NCBI GenBank assembly: GCA_902729315.2
Contig: LR746280.1
Coordinates: forward strand, 3,034,501 to 3,098,500
Direction: 5' to 3'
Length of the DNA stretch: 64,000 nt
Source: Spirodela intermedia
Taxonomy: Eukaryota > Streptophyta > Magnoliopsida > Alismatales > Araceae
The translations under genes were made by a program, and so were the position numbers. Under the pieces are notes generated by a model. The model had not been told where the DNA came from, ran no database searches, and saw only the letters and a list, made by a program, of their open reading frames with translations. Below are positions 46,013 to 59,489 of the stretch, in pieces. The first letter of the stretch is position 1. Every line of letters begins with the position of its first letter.

Positions 46013-46105
46013 CCTCTCTTCTCTCTCCACCTCTCGTGAGATCTCTTCCTTTTTCTCCATCTCTCTCAATCGATCTCCTTCTCTTTCTCTCTCTCGATCA
46101 ATCTC

Positions 46106-47450
46106 TGACCTGACTTAATCGTTGTATTGTAAATCACACAAATTTAAAATTTATAAAACTAGAAAATATGAATTTTTAGATATTTAAAAGTATTTCTAAA
46201 TAAATATATCAATTATAATTCAATAAAAATTTCAAAAATAGCGGTGATTTTCCAGGTCGTTCAAAGAGATGTAATATAATTTTTGGTAATTATTCAGAAT
46301 TTTTTGTAAAAAATACTATTTTCTATGAATTTTATACTAGGAAATGAAAAAAATAAAATAAAATTAACAAAAAAAGGAAATAAGGGTGTGGATGTCATGA
46401 TGATATCAGCACTTGGCAAATGTGAATTAGGTAGAAATAGAGTTTCACCTATTGATTCTTACGTAAGCAATTACAGATGATTTAATTGATTAAATTAAGA
46501 TCTATAAAAGCCTGAAGAATCATAATAGAATGAAGTATATCTTGGTAAATTTAAATCACACAAATTATCATTAAATGAAGTAAAAATTAAGTTGAAAGTA
46601 GGAAAATAGAGTTTCAGCGTCGCGACGGCGATGCGTCGGCAATGCACCGAAATCTTGAGCATTTGAGAGGATCGTCGTGTAGTGTTCACAGCCTCGAAAG
46701 CTCTCCTTAGACAATGACGACGTGGGTAATTTCTAGATCTCCTTGCGAAGTCTAGAGATCAATGAAATGAGATTTTTGTAGCAATGCTTCGCAAATTGTG
46801 TTGATGAGATTTTTTGACGATGATCTAGTGACTCTTATTGCTTAATCCTTCACTGGTGATCTACAAGAAAGTTGTGATAATTAGATAAAAATATATGACA
46901 TTTGACTCTAGGAGGATTCGAACCCACGCCAATTGCCCACCTTTTCTGGGAAAGGTGATGTAGGTTTAGTCCTACATCGGTTGTGCACCAATTTTTTGAG
47001 TGAATATATACTAATGTTTTATTTCTAAGTAAGTCTTTTCTCTTGCATGTATGACCACTCCTCACCTCACAACCGGTTGGCCACCAATGACATGGAAGGA
47101 GAGTAGCACACATGTGCCCCTATCTGTCCAAGCCGCTTGAGCCCCTACTCTTGGCTACTCCCTGATTGAGCTTTTGACCCGCTTGTAGGCCCAATTGGCC
47201 GGCGGGTCCCCCTCATTTTGTCTTATTTTTATTTTTTATTTTTTATTTCTTTTTCTTTATTTATCTCAAAAGTAAGATTGTAAAAATCATACAATTTTAT
47301 ATAAAATCACATAATTACCCAAAAATTCACATTAATGAACTGAAAACCACTTTTCACACTTTAACATAAATATAAGTCTATTTATCATGAGTTAATACTA
47401 AAACTATATTATTTACTAATTTATTAACTCACGATAATAAAGACTTATCA
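46106..47450 (-). repeat. LTR, minus strand, with internal deletion
   Basis: Left end TGACCTGACTTAATCG, right end GAAGACTTATCA. About 270 bp are missing near 46770, where AGATCAATGAAATGAG joins TTTTTGTAGCAATGC. No target duplication was found. Confidence 0.8.
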
Positions 47451-47842
47451 CCCCACATAAACATGTGTCTTCTAATGCTCCTTACACCATGATTGGTTGG
47501 CCCCCAAGATAGGCAAGGGGAGCGACACATAAGTGTTGTACGTGAATCCCTTAGTCACTCAAGCCCTCTAACTCATGGCTCCCTGACTATGCTTCTAACC
47601 CATTTATGAGCTTGATTGGCCAATGGGTTCCCCCTCTATATATTTTTATATTTATTTTTATTTTATTTCAAAAACATCATTATAAGAATTATATAAATTC
47701 AGATAATCAGCCAAAAAGTCACATAAATCAATTAAAAACTACTTTACTTGATTTAACATAGATACAAGTCTATTTATCATAAGTTAAAGCTTCAAATATA
47801 TTATTAATAAATTCTTGACTGATAATAATGAAACTTATTATC
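47451..47842 (-). repeat. Older LTR fragment, minus strand
   Basis: It carries the LTR 5' part in reverse (GGCAAGGGGAGCGACACA, TCTATTTATCATAAGTTAAAG) and ends near 47838 at TGAAACTTATTA. It is much more diverged than its left neighbour. Confidence 0.65.
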
Positions 47843-49687
47843 CATCATAATTATGACCTCATTTTAACACAAAATCAACATGTGTAATTAGCTAATGTCA
47901 TGAAACAAATGACTTTTATTTCACAATTAATAATGTTCTTCATACTATCATTTACAATGTTTTCCATTATTTGAATTTCCCTTGTCTCTTTGTTGTGGTA
48001 GTCAAGGCACATAGCTTTTTCCTCACAATTATAGTTCTTTTTTTTGTAAGATTACACTTTCTATATTTAACAACCTGACTTTTGTAGCTCCATTTTGTCC
48101 CCTTTTTTCTCTTCTTGTTCTTCTTTTTTTTTTTTTCTTTGTTTGGACAAGGCTTTGACTTCTCCGTATAGTACTTTGACTATAGATTTTAGCATTCTAA
48201 TCATATTAGATAGACATTTCGTATGGACTTGAGATGTGTCTTGACATGTTTCTATAGTTTCAACCTTTCTACTTAACCATAATTATTCTTGTATGCCTTG
48301 AATTAAGATGATTTTTGATTTTCTTTCCTAATTCAAACTTCACTAAATAGTCAAATAACATGAAAAATAAATGAATGTCTCTAGAAACTTGTGAAATTTT
48401 TAAGATGCATTTCCCTTGCACCTCACCCCCTCAACTAAGTGGCAAAGACCTCATTAGCATATGATAAAAAGAATATAAAAATTTGTTGTGAAGAGAGGAT
48501 GGTGAGTATGGAAAACCTAGATAGATGGAGTAAGATGCTGCCACAATGGTTCTCTTGCTAAATGTGAAATTTTCACAAAGTTGTTTCTATGATCATATAA
48601 AACAGAACACAATGGATCAAAATGTTCAAAAAGCATTGGGTTCCCTCTCAACAAGCATTGGGCTTAATGTATTGAGGTAGACATTATGTTGATCAGTGGT
48701 CTTGTAATTGAATAGATTCTATGAAGTTTAATTATTCATTTTCCATATATGGTTTCAAGCACTCGCCATTCACTAAAAAGGTCAGACCATCCTATTGATC
48801 TAAAATCTTGGCTGCACTAATCTGATTAATATTTTAAACTATATATGGTCCATCCCATCTTGACCTTAATTAACTTAAAAACTATTGAAGCTTTGAATTA
48901 AATGTTGGAAAATAAGCTAATTTAGAATAATTTAATTTTATAGGGATTTTCCAAGTCGAACATAAGGAAGATAAAAAAATGAGTTAGTGATAATTATAAT
49001 TTCTAATTGACAGATTAATTGTTTTGAATTTATAATTGCAAAAATTAAATACTTTTAAAATAAGAATTAGGTATTATGACATCAATAGATGTCAGCCAGC
49101 AAAGTTGAGGAAGATCCATATGAAATTATTTTACCACCCAAAATGCTCTATGTTCCAAGTCAACAAGTAGGTGACATAGTTTACCAAATACCACCCTATG
49201 AGGAGATATTTTGATTGGGGTTTTGTAAATATTTCTACAATAACCTTGATCAGTCTTTTCTATTTGGTTTTATACTTTTATATAGAGTATTTTGAATTTC
49301 TCTATTTGAAATCTCAACTTGGCCATGTTTTTGAAGGTGATAATGTAGTACTAGTTTATGGTTAACCCCATCTTTTCTAAGTAGAGATTTGAAATGATGG
49401 TTATTAAAATGTGAACCACTATCACTAATAATAGCTCTTGGACAGCCAAATCCTTAGAAAATATTTATGTGAATTTTTTTTAATAAAACTTTATGATCAT
49501 TTTTTTTTGTATGGATTACTTCTATCCATTTTGACACGTAGTCAAGAACTACTAAAATAAATGCATATCCTATTGACGATGAAAATGGAACCCATAAAGG
49601 TCAATGCCTCATGCATCAAAACTCTCAACTATTAGGATGGGTTTAAGCAATAGTATATCTTTCTTAAAAATGTTTGTGATAGTTTTC
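47843..49687 (-). pseudogene. Gypsy integrase relic, minus strand
   Basis: The minus strand reads VVLDYVSKWIEVI near 49555-49515, then GFGCPRAIISDSGSHFNNHH near 49455-49390 and QKHGQVE near 49325-49310. These are blocks of the integrase catalytic core, including the ISDSGSHF region with the second acidic residue. Stops and frameshifts are frequent. Further left (48400-48900) only vague traces remain; a G-rich AGTTGAGGGGGTGAGG on the minus strand near 48430 may be a polypurine tract. Confidence 0.75.
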
Positions 49688-50545
49688 ATCTTCTTTCTAA
49701 CGACAACTTATTCACTGATTAATCGAAGATACTTTATTCAATGAATTCATTATCTTTTTATCACAAATCGTTCAATATTTTAGTTACAAATCACGTCGAT
49801 GAGATTTTCACTGATGATTGAGCAATTCTAGTGGCTTAATCCTTCACCGGCGATCTATAAGAGAGTTATAATTTATCAAATAAAAATATAAGTTTTTATC
49901 TTTAGTAAGGTTCAAACTTGTGTCAGTCACCCATCTGCATGAAAGAGATTGAAATAAATACTCTAATACCTTTATATAGTGACATCATCAGGGTATATCT
50001 CTTATAACTAAGAGGTATTTTAGATATTAAAATCTTCTAAATTATTTTGAGAGAAGGTGTGACATGGATTTAGTCCCACATCAATTGTATGTCAAAGTTT
50101 TAGACAAATATATAGTAATATCATATTTTAAAAGAATGAGTCCCTTTCTCTCATATGTACGACCACTCTTTGCCTCACAACTAGCTGGCCACTAGTGATG
50201 TGGAAGGGGAGTGGCATATGCATGTCCCTATTATTCCACAAGCATTTGAGCCCTTACTCATCACTCCTCCTTAACTACATTTTTGACCCACTTGCGAGCC
50301 TAGCTTGCAAGTGGGTCCCCCCTTTTTTTATTTTTTTATTTTATTTTCTTTTTTTATTTATCTCAAAAATAAGATTATAAAAATCATATAAATTCATATA
50401 AAATCACATAATTAGCCAAAAAATCACATTAATCAACTAAAAATTACTTTTCATAATTTAACGTAAATATAAGTCTATTTATCATGAGTTAAGGCTAAAA
50501 CTATATGATTTATTAATTTTTAACTCATAATAATGAAGACTGATT
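49688..50545 (-). repeat. First half of an LTR, inverted
   Basis: On the minus strand it covers the LTR from its start (near 50545, AGTCTTCATTATTATGAG) to about position 755 (TTATTCACTGATTAATCG at 49708). It meets a plus-strand LTR half that begins at about the same LTR position. Confidence 0.7.
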
Positions 50546-51430
50546 ACTAACTATTATGAAGAATAAGATGATCTACCTAGAGATGAGTCACTACCTCTTA
50601 GGAGCACACTGGATATAATAAAGAGCCTTTTGTTGTGTGAACTTGAGGATGGAGCCCTCTAAAATACACCTCACCTCTATCCAACATATCTTTACTAGAT
50701 GATAGTTGCTAGAGATTCGAAAGTGAACATATTTTTACTCCACTGAGTGACAATCGTCATAGATGATTTATCAACTCATTTTATTGATTTTTAAACTACA
50801 CAAGAAGATTTAGAGATTATTCACATCATTCATGTTCAAGAAGCACTTTTGAGGTTGTGAACATCACATGATAACCCTCTAGATCACATAGAATTTCAAC
50901 AATCATTGCCACGAAGTCAGAACTCTATCATTCATGTTTTAAAATTTATTGCTTCTTAAATTAGTGATATTTTGTGTTATTTCAAGTTTTGAAAAATTGA
51001 CTCATTAAATTATGATGTCTTACTTTTACAAATCTTAATTTGGTCAATTAAATCATCTATAATCACTTATGAAAGAATTATTGACCAAAACTCTATTTTC
51101 ACCTAAATCACATCTGTCTTTTGACATCATCTTAACATCAATACCTAAATTTCTCTCTTTTGAAAATTTTTAAATATATTTTAATTTATTATTTTAGTAT
51201 AAAAATCATAAAAAATTATATTTTTTCAATTTTTTATAAAATCATAGAAGATCTTAACTTACATCCTTGTGATTGATATAGAAATTTCTCATTATTTTTA
51301 ATTTTTTTGATAAATTATAATTAATTTATTTTTAATAAAATATTTCTAAAAAAATCTAAAATTTGATATTTTTTAGTTTTATAAACTTTAAATTTATTGA
51401 ATTTATCATACAATGATTAAGTTATGTTAA
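50546..51430 (+). repeat. Second half of an LTR, plus strand
   Basis: It starts near the AGATGATCTACC..GAGTCACTACCTC block (LTR position about 755) and ends ACAATGATTAAGTTATGTTA, the family end with C-to-T changes. It is strongly AT-biased and among the most decayed copies. Confidence 0.7.
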
Positions 51431-52524
51431 TGGGTTACCTTGAGAAGTGTTGGTATAATGAGATATGATTTGTACTTGATGCTTACCACGAGAATTCAAT
51501 GTCTTAAGCCAAGCAAATATATTGAGAATCAATTGTACTTTAAACTAATACCTTAAAAATAATACTTAGCCTAAACTCAAACCATTGTAGACATTGTTAG
51601 GAGATTAGTAATCATCTAAAATGGGGTGTGTGTGTTAAGGTATCATTCTTGTATTCAGATTAGAGGTAAATAATAAACAATAATGTATGAACTAAAGTTA
51701 AATTTAATAAAATAGAATGAAAAACATGAAACCTAAGTTTAGAAGGTATATCAAAAATTTGATTTAAATTTACAGATCAGCCATTAACTTACACCCTAAT
51801 GCAATAGCCAAGTCATTGCCTTGAGAAATATGTGTTACTTTTTTTATAGTCAATTGTTGTTGGACTTGATGAAGAAGACTCAAGGTGACCTGCTAACGGG
51901 CTACACACACTAGGCCCAAATTTAAGGTTCATTAAAGAGAAGTATAAAATAGAAGAGAGGAGGAGAGAGAAAGGGTGGTGATTGGTTGGGAGCTAGGGCA
52001 TGGGGCAGTGGTGGCTGGCCTCCCTCTACATGATAGGTGGAGACAGTCACAATGGTAGCTGTGATGGTGATGGCACAACAGCGGTGAGTTGATGGCGATG
52101 GCAGCTGTGAGCTCTCCTCTTGTGTGATAGGCAAAGGAGGAGTTGGGCTTGACGGCGACGGTGCAGTGGCAGCGGCAAATAGTGATGTTGGTTGTGAACT
52201 CCCCTCTTCCATGACAAGCAGAGGAGCCTAGGGTGATGGTGGTGATTGTCGCATCTACGACAATAGCGACAGCTGTGATGGAGCAATGAGCTGAGCACAA
52301 TGGTGGCATGCATTCAACAACAATATTGACCTGTCTTCCCACTTCCAGAAATTGTGCTCTCCTCTTGAGTGGCAGATGGAGTGAGAAGTCAAGGGAAAAG
52401 GGAGGGTGGTTCTGAAAATTGAGTTTATTTTATTTAAATTCGTCCATTAGTTAGAGGTTTTGTCATCTTAGTGGTATGAGTGACAAATGCATAGCTAGAG
52501 TTGCTTTTTGATTGTATTAGTTAC
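51431..52524. other. No recognised gene; GGT/GGC-rich stretch at 51960-52340
   Basis: The left part is plain AT-rich DNA. At 51960-52340 there is a G-rich plus strand with repeated TGGTGG/GGCGAC words and three imperfect repeats of a CTCCTCTT..G.CA..GCA.A.GAG motif (near 52110, 52200, 52360). Overlapping minus-strand frames exist in all three phases, with no recognisable protein. Confidence 0.4.
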
Positions 52525-55500
52525 TAAGAAGTCTTTATTATCATGAGTTAATAATTAGTAAATAATATAGTTTTAGCCTTAACTCATGATAAATAGACTT
52601 ATATTTGTGTTAAAGTGTGAAAAATAGTTTTCAGTTGATTAATGTGAATTTTTGGGTAATTATGTGATTTTATATGATTTTTACAGTCTTACTTTTGAGA
52701 TAAATAAAGAATAAGAAATAAAAATAAAAATATTATAAAATAGAGGGACCTGTCAGCCAGTCGGGCCCGCAAGTGGGTCGGGGAGTAGCCACGAGTAGGG
52801 GCTCGAGCGGCTTGGACCGATAGGGGCACATGTGAGCCACTCTCCTTCCACATCACTGATGGCCAGCCGACTATGGGGCAAGGAGTGGTTGTACATACGA
52901 GAGAAGGGATTTTGCTTAGAAAGCTAACATTACTATATATTCGCCCCAAAAATTGGCACACAACTAATGTAGGACTAAACCCACGTCACACCTTCCTCAG
53001 AAGAGGTGGGCGACCAGTGTGGGTTCGCGTCTTTCTAAAGTCAAAAGTCATATATTTTTCTCTAATTATCGTGACTTTTGTGTAGATCGCCGGTGAAGGA
53101 TTAAGTAACAAGAATCGCTGAATCATTGGCAAAAATCTCGTCAACACGATTCATAGAGCATTGCTACTAAAATTCCTGAACGATTCACAATAAAAGGATC
53201 GTGAATCCATCAAGTAAATCATCTCCGATTGATCGACGAACAAGCCGTCGTTAGGAAGAAGACAATCCACCAAGAGATGAGTCGCCACCTCCTGAAAGCG
53301 TACCAGATGCGATGAAGAGCCTCCTCTTGCTACGCGGACCTGAGGATGAAGCTCCTTGACATGCACCTTGACGTGACTCAGTCGTTGTATATTAAATCAC
53401 AGAAATCTAAAATTTATAAAACTAGAAAATACAAATTTTTACATATTTAGAAGTATTTCTAAATAAAAATATCAATTATAATTCAATAAAACTTCCAAAA
53501 ATAGTAGTGATTTTCCAAGTCGATCATAGGGATGTAATATAATATCTGGTAATTATTTAGAATTATTCTCAATGAATATGATTTTCTATGAATTTTATAC
53601 TAGGAAATAAAAAGAAAATATATTTAAAATTCACAAAAAAGGGAAATAAAGGTGCGGACATCAGGATGACGTCAACACCTAGCAAATGCGAATCGGGCAG
53701 AAATAGAGTTCCACCCGGCGATTCTTACGTAAGCGATTACATATGATTTAATTGATCAAATTAAGATCTATAAAAGCTGAAAGAATCGTAATAGAATAAA
53801 GTATATTTTGGTAAATTAAAATCATAAAAACTATCACTAAATGAAGCGTAAAGTAAGTTGAAAGTAGGAAAACAAAGTTCCAACGTCGCGACGGCAATAC
53901 TTTTGTGATGGATCAGAATCCTCAACATTCCGGAGGATTGTCATGTAGTGTCTACGGCCTCGAAGACTCTCCTTGGACAAAGATGATGTGGGCAATCTCT
54001 AGATCTTCTCGCGAAGTCTAGAGATTAACAAAATGGGTCATTGCGTCATTTCCAACGGCTGTCACCTGGTGGAGTGGAAAAATGACGACTTTGCGGCTCT
54101 CCAGCAGCTGTCACCCGACAGAGAGTAGCTGGATAGAGGTGGGATGCATGTCAAGGAGCTTCATCCTCAAGTCCGCACAGTAAGAGGAGGCTCTTCATCG
54201 CATCCGGTAAGCTCTCAGGAGGTGGCGACTTATCTCCTGGCAGATCGTCCTCTTCCCGATGACAGCTTATTTGTCGATCAATCAGAGATCATTTACTCGA
54301 TGGATTGCAATCCTTTTATCGTGAATCGTTCAACAATTTTAGTAGCGATGCTCTGCAAATCGTGTTGACGAGATTTTCGCTGATGATCTAGTGATTCTCA
54401 TTACTTAATCCTTCACTGGTGATCTGCAAGAAAGTCACAATAGTTAGATAAAAATATATGAATTTTGACTCCAGAAGGATTCAAACTCGTGCCCGTCGCC
54501 CGCCTCTGAGGAAGGTGTGACGCAAGTTTGGTCCCACATCAGTTGTGCGCCGATTTTTCGGGCGAATATATAGTAATGTTAGCTTTCTAAGCAAAGTCCC
54601 TTCTCTTGCGTGTACGACCACTCCTTGCCCCACAGTCAGTTGGCCACCGGTGACGTAGAAGGGGAGTGGCGCACACGTGCCCCTATCGATCCAAGCTAAG
54701 CCGCTCGATCCTTTGCTCGCGGCTACTCCCTGATTACGCTTCCGACTTGCTTGCGGGCCTGGCTGGCCAGTGGGTCCCTCATTTTGTAATATTTTTATTT
54801 TTATTTCTTGTTCTTTATTTATCTCAAAAGTAAAACTATAAAAATCATATAAAATCACATAATTACTCAAAAATTCACATTAATCAACTGAAAACTACAA
54901 ATCATACTTTAACACAAATATAAGTCTATTTATCATGAATTAAGGCTAAAACTATATTATCCACTAATTATTAACTCATGATAATGAAGACTTATCACAC
55001 CCCACCTCTATCCAACTCTTCTCTGTCAAGTGACAGTAGCCAGAGAGCTGCAAAGTCGCCGCTTTTCCGCTCTGCCGGGTGACAGCTACCGGAGATAACC
55101 CAACAACCCATTTCATTAATCTCTAGACTTCGCGAGTAGATCTAGAGATTACCCACATCGTCTTTGTCCAAGGAGAGCCTTTGAGGCTGTGGACACTACA
55201 CGACCATCCTCTTGAACGCTCAAGATTCTAGTGCATCGTCGACACATCCTCGTCACAACACTAGAACTCTATTTTTCTACTTTCAACTTACTTTACACTT
55301 CATTTAGTGATAGTTTTTGTGATTTTAATTTACCAAAATATACTTTGTTCTATTACGATTCTTCCGGCTTTTACAAATCTTAATTTGATTAATTAAATCG
55401 TTTGTAATTGCTTACGTAGGAATCACGGGGCAAAACTCTATTTCTGCCCGATTCACATTTGCCAGGCACTGACGTCATCCTAACATCCGCACCCTTATTT

Positions 55501-55776
55501 CCCTTTTTTGTGAATTTTAAATATATTTTCTTTTTCATTTCTTAATATAAAATTCATATAAAATCATATTCATTGAGACAAATTCTGAATAATTACTAGA
55601 TATTATATTACATCTCTATGATCGACTTGAAAAATTACTACTATTTTTGAAAGGTTTATTAAATTATAATTGATATATTTATTTAGAAATACTTCTAAAT
55701 ATCTGAAAATTTATATTTTCTAGTTTTATAAATTTTAGATTTACGTGATTTAATATACAACGACTAAGTCACATCA
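52525..55776 (+). mobile_element. Solo LTR interrupted by a second LTR
   Basis: Parts 52525-53368 and 55003-55776 form one plus-strand LTR, from TAAGAAGTCTTTATTATC (the start with two changes) to CTAAGTCACATCA. Flanks GTTAC (52520-52524) and ATTAC (55777-55781) agree at four of five bases. Confidence 0.8.
53369..54997 (-). mobile_element. Solo LTR nested in the LTR at 52525-55776
   Basis: 1629 bp, TGACGTGACTCAGTCG on the left and GAAGACTTATCA on the right. Target duplication CACCT (53364-53368) and CACCC (54998-55002) differ by one C-to-T change. Joining the flanks restores the host LTR order GCACCCCACCTCTATCC. Confidence 0.88.
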
Positions 55777-56403
55777 ATTACTCTGTTTTATAACTACAAT
55801 ACTATTTATTCTACATATTAAAATCCTACTTGAGTGACAGATAAGGAGCATTTGGTTTTAAATTTGAGTCTATTCATTAAATTTTATTTTCGTCCTTGGG
55901 TGAGAGCTGAGGACGATTTTACTTAAGATTGAGTTTGACTTCATTTTTTTAATTGTTTTAGGTTGAGTTTAATATCACCTTATGTAGAGAAGGTGAATCA
56001 ACCATTCAACTAGTAGTTGTCCTTGTGGATCGGCCTGAACCACTAAGAACTTAAGACTGATATCTTCTATTTTTGAGGTTGCATGTAAGTATTGAATTTG
56101 AATCATTTTAATTTAAAGACTAAAACGTGGACATGTGCTCACCCCCTATTTATAACGTAGGGTTAGGGGGAGCACCTAGGGACAAGACATAATGCCCTAA
56201 GCTGAAATCTACTTTTAGGGAGTGACTCTCTTAGACTTTGTGACAAGTCATCATAGATATAGATATGTGTACCTATAATGCATCTGAGATGATCATTCTC
56301 CACAAATTCCATCAAAATGTCTACATGAGCTGGCAAACAAGGTGAGCCCCTAAAAAGAAAACAATATAAACTATTTCTCAACACACTCAAGAGGAAGGTC
56401 ATC
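55777..56403. other. No recognised feature
   Basis: Low to moderate AT bias, no LTR match and no convincing frame. It seems to be the older DNA between retrotransposon insertions. Confidence 0.4.
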
Positions 56404-56936
56404 TAACATGACTTAGTCATTGTATAGTAACTCACGCAAATTTAAAATATATAAAACTAGAAAATATAATTTTTTAGATATTTAAAAGTATTTATAAATA
56501 AATATATTAATTATAATTCAATAAAACTTCTAAAAATAGTAGTAATTTTTCAGGTCAATCACAGAGATGTAGTATAATATCTGGTAATTATTCAAAAATT
56601 TACTCAAAGCTGGCTGACCACTAGTGATGTGGAAGGGGAGTGGTGCACACGTGCCCCTATCGGTCCTAGCCGCTCAAGCCCCTACTGACAACTCCTCTTT
56701 AACTGCACTTTTGACCCACTTACGGGCCCAGTTGGCCGACAGGTCTCCCCCATTTTGTTTTATTTTTATTTTTATTTTTTTTCTTCATTTATCTTAGAAG
56801 TAAGATTATAAATTCATATAAAATCATATAAAATCACATAATTACCCAAAAAATTCACATTAATCAATTGAAAACCACTTTTCACACTTTAATTAATTGA
56901 AAATTCATATTAACTCATGATAATGAAGACTTTTCA
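56404..56936 (-). repeat. LTR with large internal deletion, minus strand
   Basis: The left end TAACATGACTTAGTC and the right end (GAAGACTTTTCA) are both present, but about 1 kb is missing at 56610, where AATTTACTCAAAG meets CTGGCTGACCACT. Confidence 0.78.
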
Positions 56937-56948
56937 ATCTCTCTCTCT

Positions 56949-57000
<52 letters not shown>

Positions 57001-57160
57001 ACTTTTCTCTCTCTCCATCCACGTGAGATTTCTCTCCTCCTCCCTCTTTCTCTTCCTTTCACAAGAGATCTCATCCCTTCTCTTTGGTGAGAGCTCTCTC
57101 TCCTCCTCTCTCTTTCTCTCCATTTCACAAGAGATCTTATCCCTTCTCTCTCTCGTGAGA
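56937..57160. repeat. CT-rich microsatellite
   Basis: A mostly pure CT tract at 56951-56996, followed by blocks around GTGAGATTTCTCTCC and CAAGAGATCTCATCCC repeated with variation near 57060 and 57125. Confidence 0.9.
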
Positions 57161-57850
57161 GCATTGATAATGCATAAATAATACATTATATATGAGGTAT
57201 ATCATATCAAAGCTCGTGATTTTAAGATGCAAAATTCTTAATTTACTAATTAATTCTCATGTTTAGGGCATGCATTGACATTCATACACATTTTACATAT
57301 TTCATTCATTTCTCATTATATTATACATTTTTAGATACCGTATATACATCGTGTGAGAACACGATGTAATTCCTTGTCTTCTAACCATGTGAGCTTCATA
57401 TGTTCAGCGTTAGCTTATAGCTTATTAAGGAGCAAAGACTGCACTTGGTCATGGAGTGAAGAGTCATGAGTTTAAAGCTCATAATCACATAAGGAGAAGC
57501 AAGTGAATTGAGATCAAATGAAGAGTTAAGGACATAACGTCCATATTTACTTAGAGGGTGTCATCCAAAGAGGAGAAAAGGAGGATCCACTGCTCACTTA
57601 AGAGAGAGGAAGCATTGATTCAATAGTTGAGATGCATATTTATCAAGAGGCACATGAGAAAACATGAAAGAGGATCCACTGTCCACGCAAGAAGGAAGCA
57701 GCTCAGTCGTGGATTCAAGGGTTAATCGTGAGTTGTAAGGAATAGTAAGAGAATGAGGGGTGTCGTTGTATACATACCATGTATCAACGATGAAAAACAT
57801 AGCTTATCTTAGTGGAACTTCAGGCAGTTGCCATCTCAACAAGGTTTGAA
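57161..57850. other. No recognised feature
   Basis: No frame or family recognised. GAGGATCCACTG occurs twice (57570-57581 and 57662-57673) with partly similar surroundings, which may be a degenerate repeat. Confidence 0.35.
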
Positions 57851-57855
57851 TGGTC

Positions 57856-59489
57856 TAACATGACTCAATTGTTGTATAGTAAATCACGTAAATTTAAAAT
57901 TTATAAAACTAGAAAATATAAATTTTCAAATATTTAGAAGTATTTCTAACTAAATATATCAATTATAATTCAATAAAACTTTTAAAAATAATGGTAATTT
58001 TCCAAGTTGATCACAAGGATGTAGTATAATATCTAATAATTATTTAGAATTATCTACAAAAAATACTATTTTTATGAATTTTATATTGAGAAATAAAAAG
58101 AAAATATATTTAAAATTCACGAAAAAGGGAAATAAGGGTGCAGACATCAAGATGACTTCAATGCTTGACGAACACAAATCGAACAGAAATAGAGTTCTAC
58201 TCGGTGATTCTTACTTAAGTGATTATAGATAATTTAATTAATCAAATGAAGATCTATAAAAGTCAGAAGAATCGTAATTGAACAAAGTATATTTTGATAA
58301 ATTAAAATTACACAAATTATCACTAAATGAAGCATAAAGTAAGTTGAAAGTAGGAAAATAGAATTCTGGCGTCACAGCAGTAATGCGTCAATGATGCACT
58401 GGAATCCTAAGCTTTCGGGAGGATAGTCATGTAGTGTCCATGGCCTCGAAGGCTCTCCTTGGATAAGGATGATGTGGGCAATCTCTAAATCTCCTTGCAA
58501 AGTCTAGAGATCAATGAATTGAGTCGTTAAATCATCTCTGGTAGCTGTCACTCGACAAAGTAGAAAAATGACGACTTTGCAACTCTCTAGCAGCTGTCAC
58601 CCAATGGAGAGGAGCTGGATGGAGGTGGGGCGCGTCTCAGGGAGCTTCATCCTCAAGTCCACACAGCAAGAGGAGGCTCTTCATCGCATCTGGTATGTTC
58701 TCAAGAGGTGGCGACTCATCTCCTAGCGGATCATCCTCTTCCCAACGACGGCTTGTTTATTGATTAATCAGATATGCTTTACTTGATGGATTCACGATCC
58801 TTTTATCGTGAATCATTTAATAATTTTAGTAACAATGCTCCGCGAATAGTGTTGACGAGATTATTGCTGATGATCTAGTGATTCTAGTTGCTTAATCCTT
58901 CATCGGCAATCTATAGAAAAGTCTTGATAATCAGATAAAAAATATGAATTTTGGCTCTAGGAGGATTCAAACCCATGCTGGTTGCCTGCCCTTTCAGAAG
59001 AAGGTGTGATGCGGGTTTAGTCCCACATTACTTGTGCGCCAATTTTTCGAGTGAATATATACTAATGTTACATTTCTAAGCAAGCCCCTTCTCTCGTGTG
59101 TACGACCACTCCTTGCTCCACAATCGGCTGGCCATCAGTGACATGAAAGGGGACTAGCACACACATGCCTCTTTGGTCCAAGCTGCTTGAGCCCTTACTT
59201 GCAGCTACTCCCTAATTGTGCTTCTGACCCACTTACAGGCCTAATTGGCCAGCGGGTCCCACCATTCTATAATATTTTTATTTTTATTTCTTTTTCTTCA
59301 TTTATCTCAAAATTAAGACTGTAAAAAATCATATAAATTCATATAAAATCATAATTACCTAAAAATTCACGTTAATTAGCTGAAAACTACTTTTCACACT
59401 TTAACACAAATATAAGTCTATTTATCATGTCTTAAGACTAAAACTATATTATTTACCAATTATTAACTCATGATAATGAAGACTTATCA
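57856..59489 (-). repeat. 3' LTR of the minus-strand element
   Basis: 1634 bp, TAACATGACTCAATTG at the left and GAAGACTTATCA at the right, next to CACCCCCCAACTT, the polypurine tract in reverse. Confidence 0.9.
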
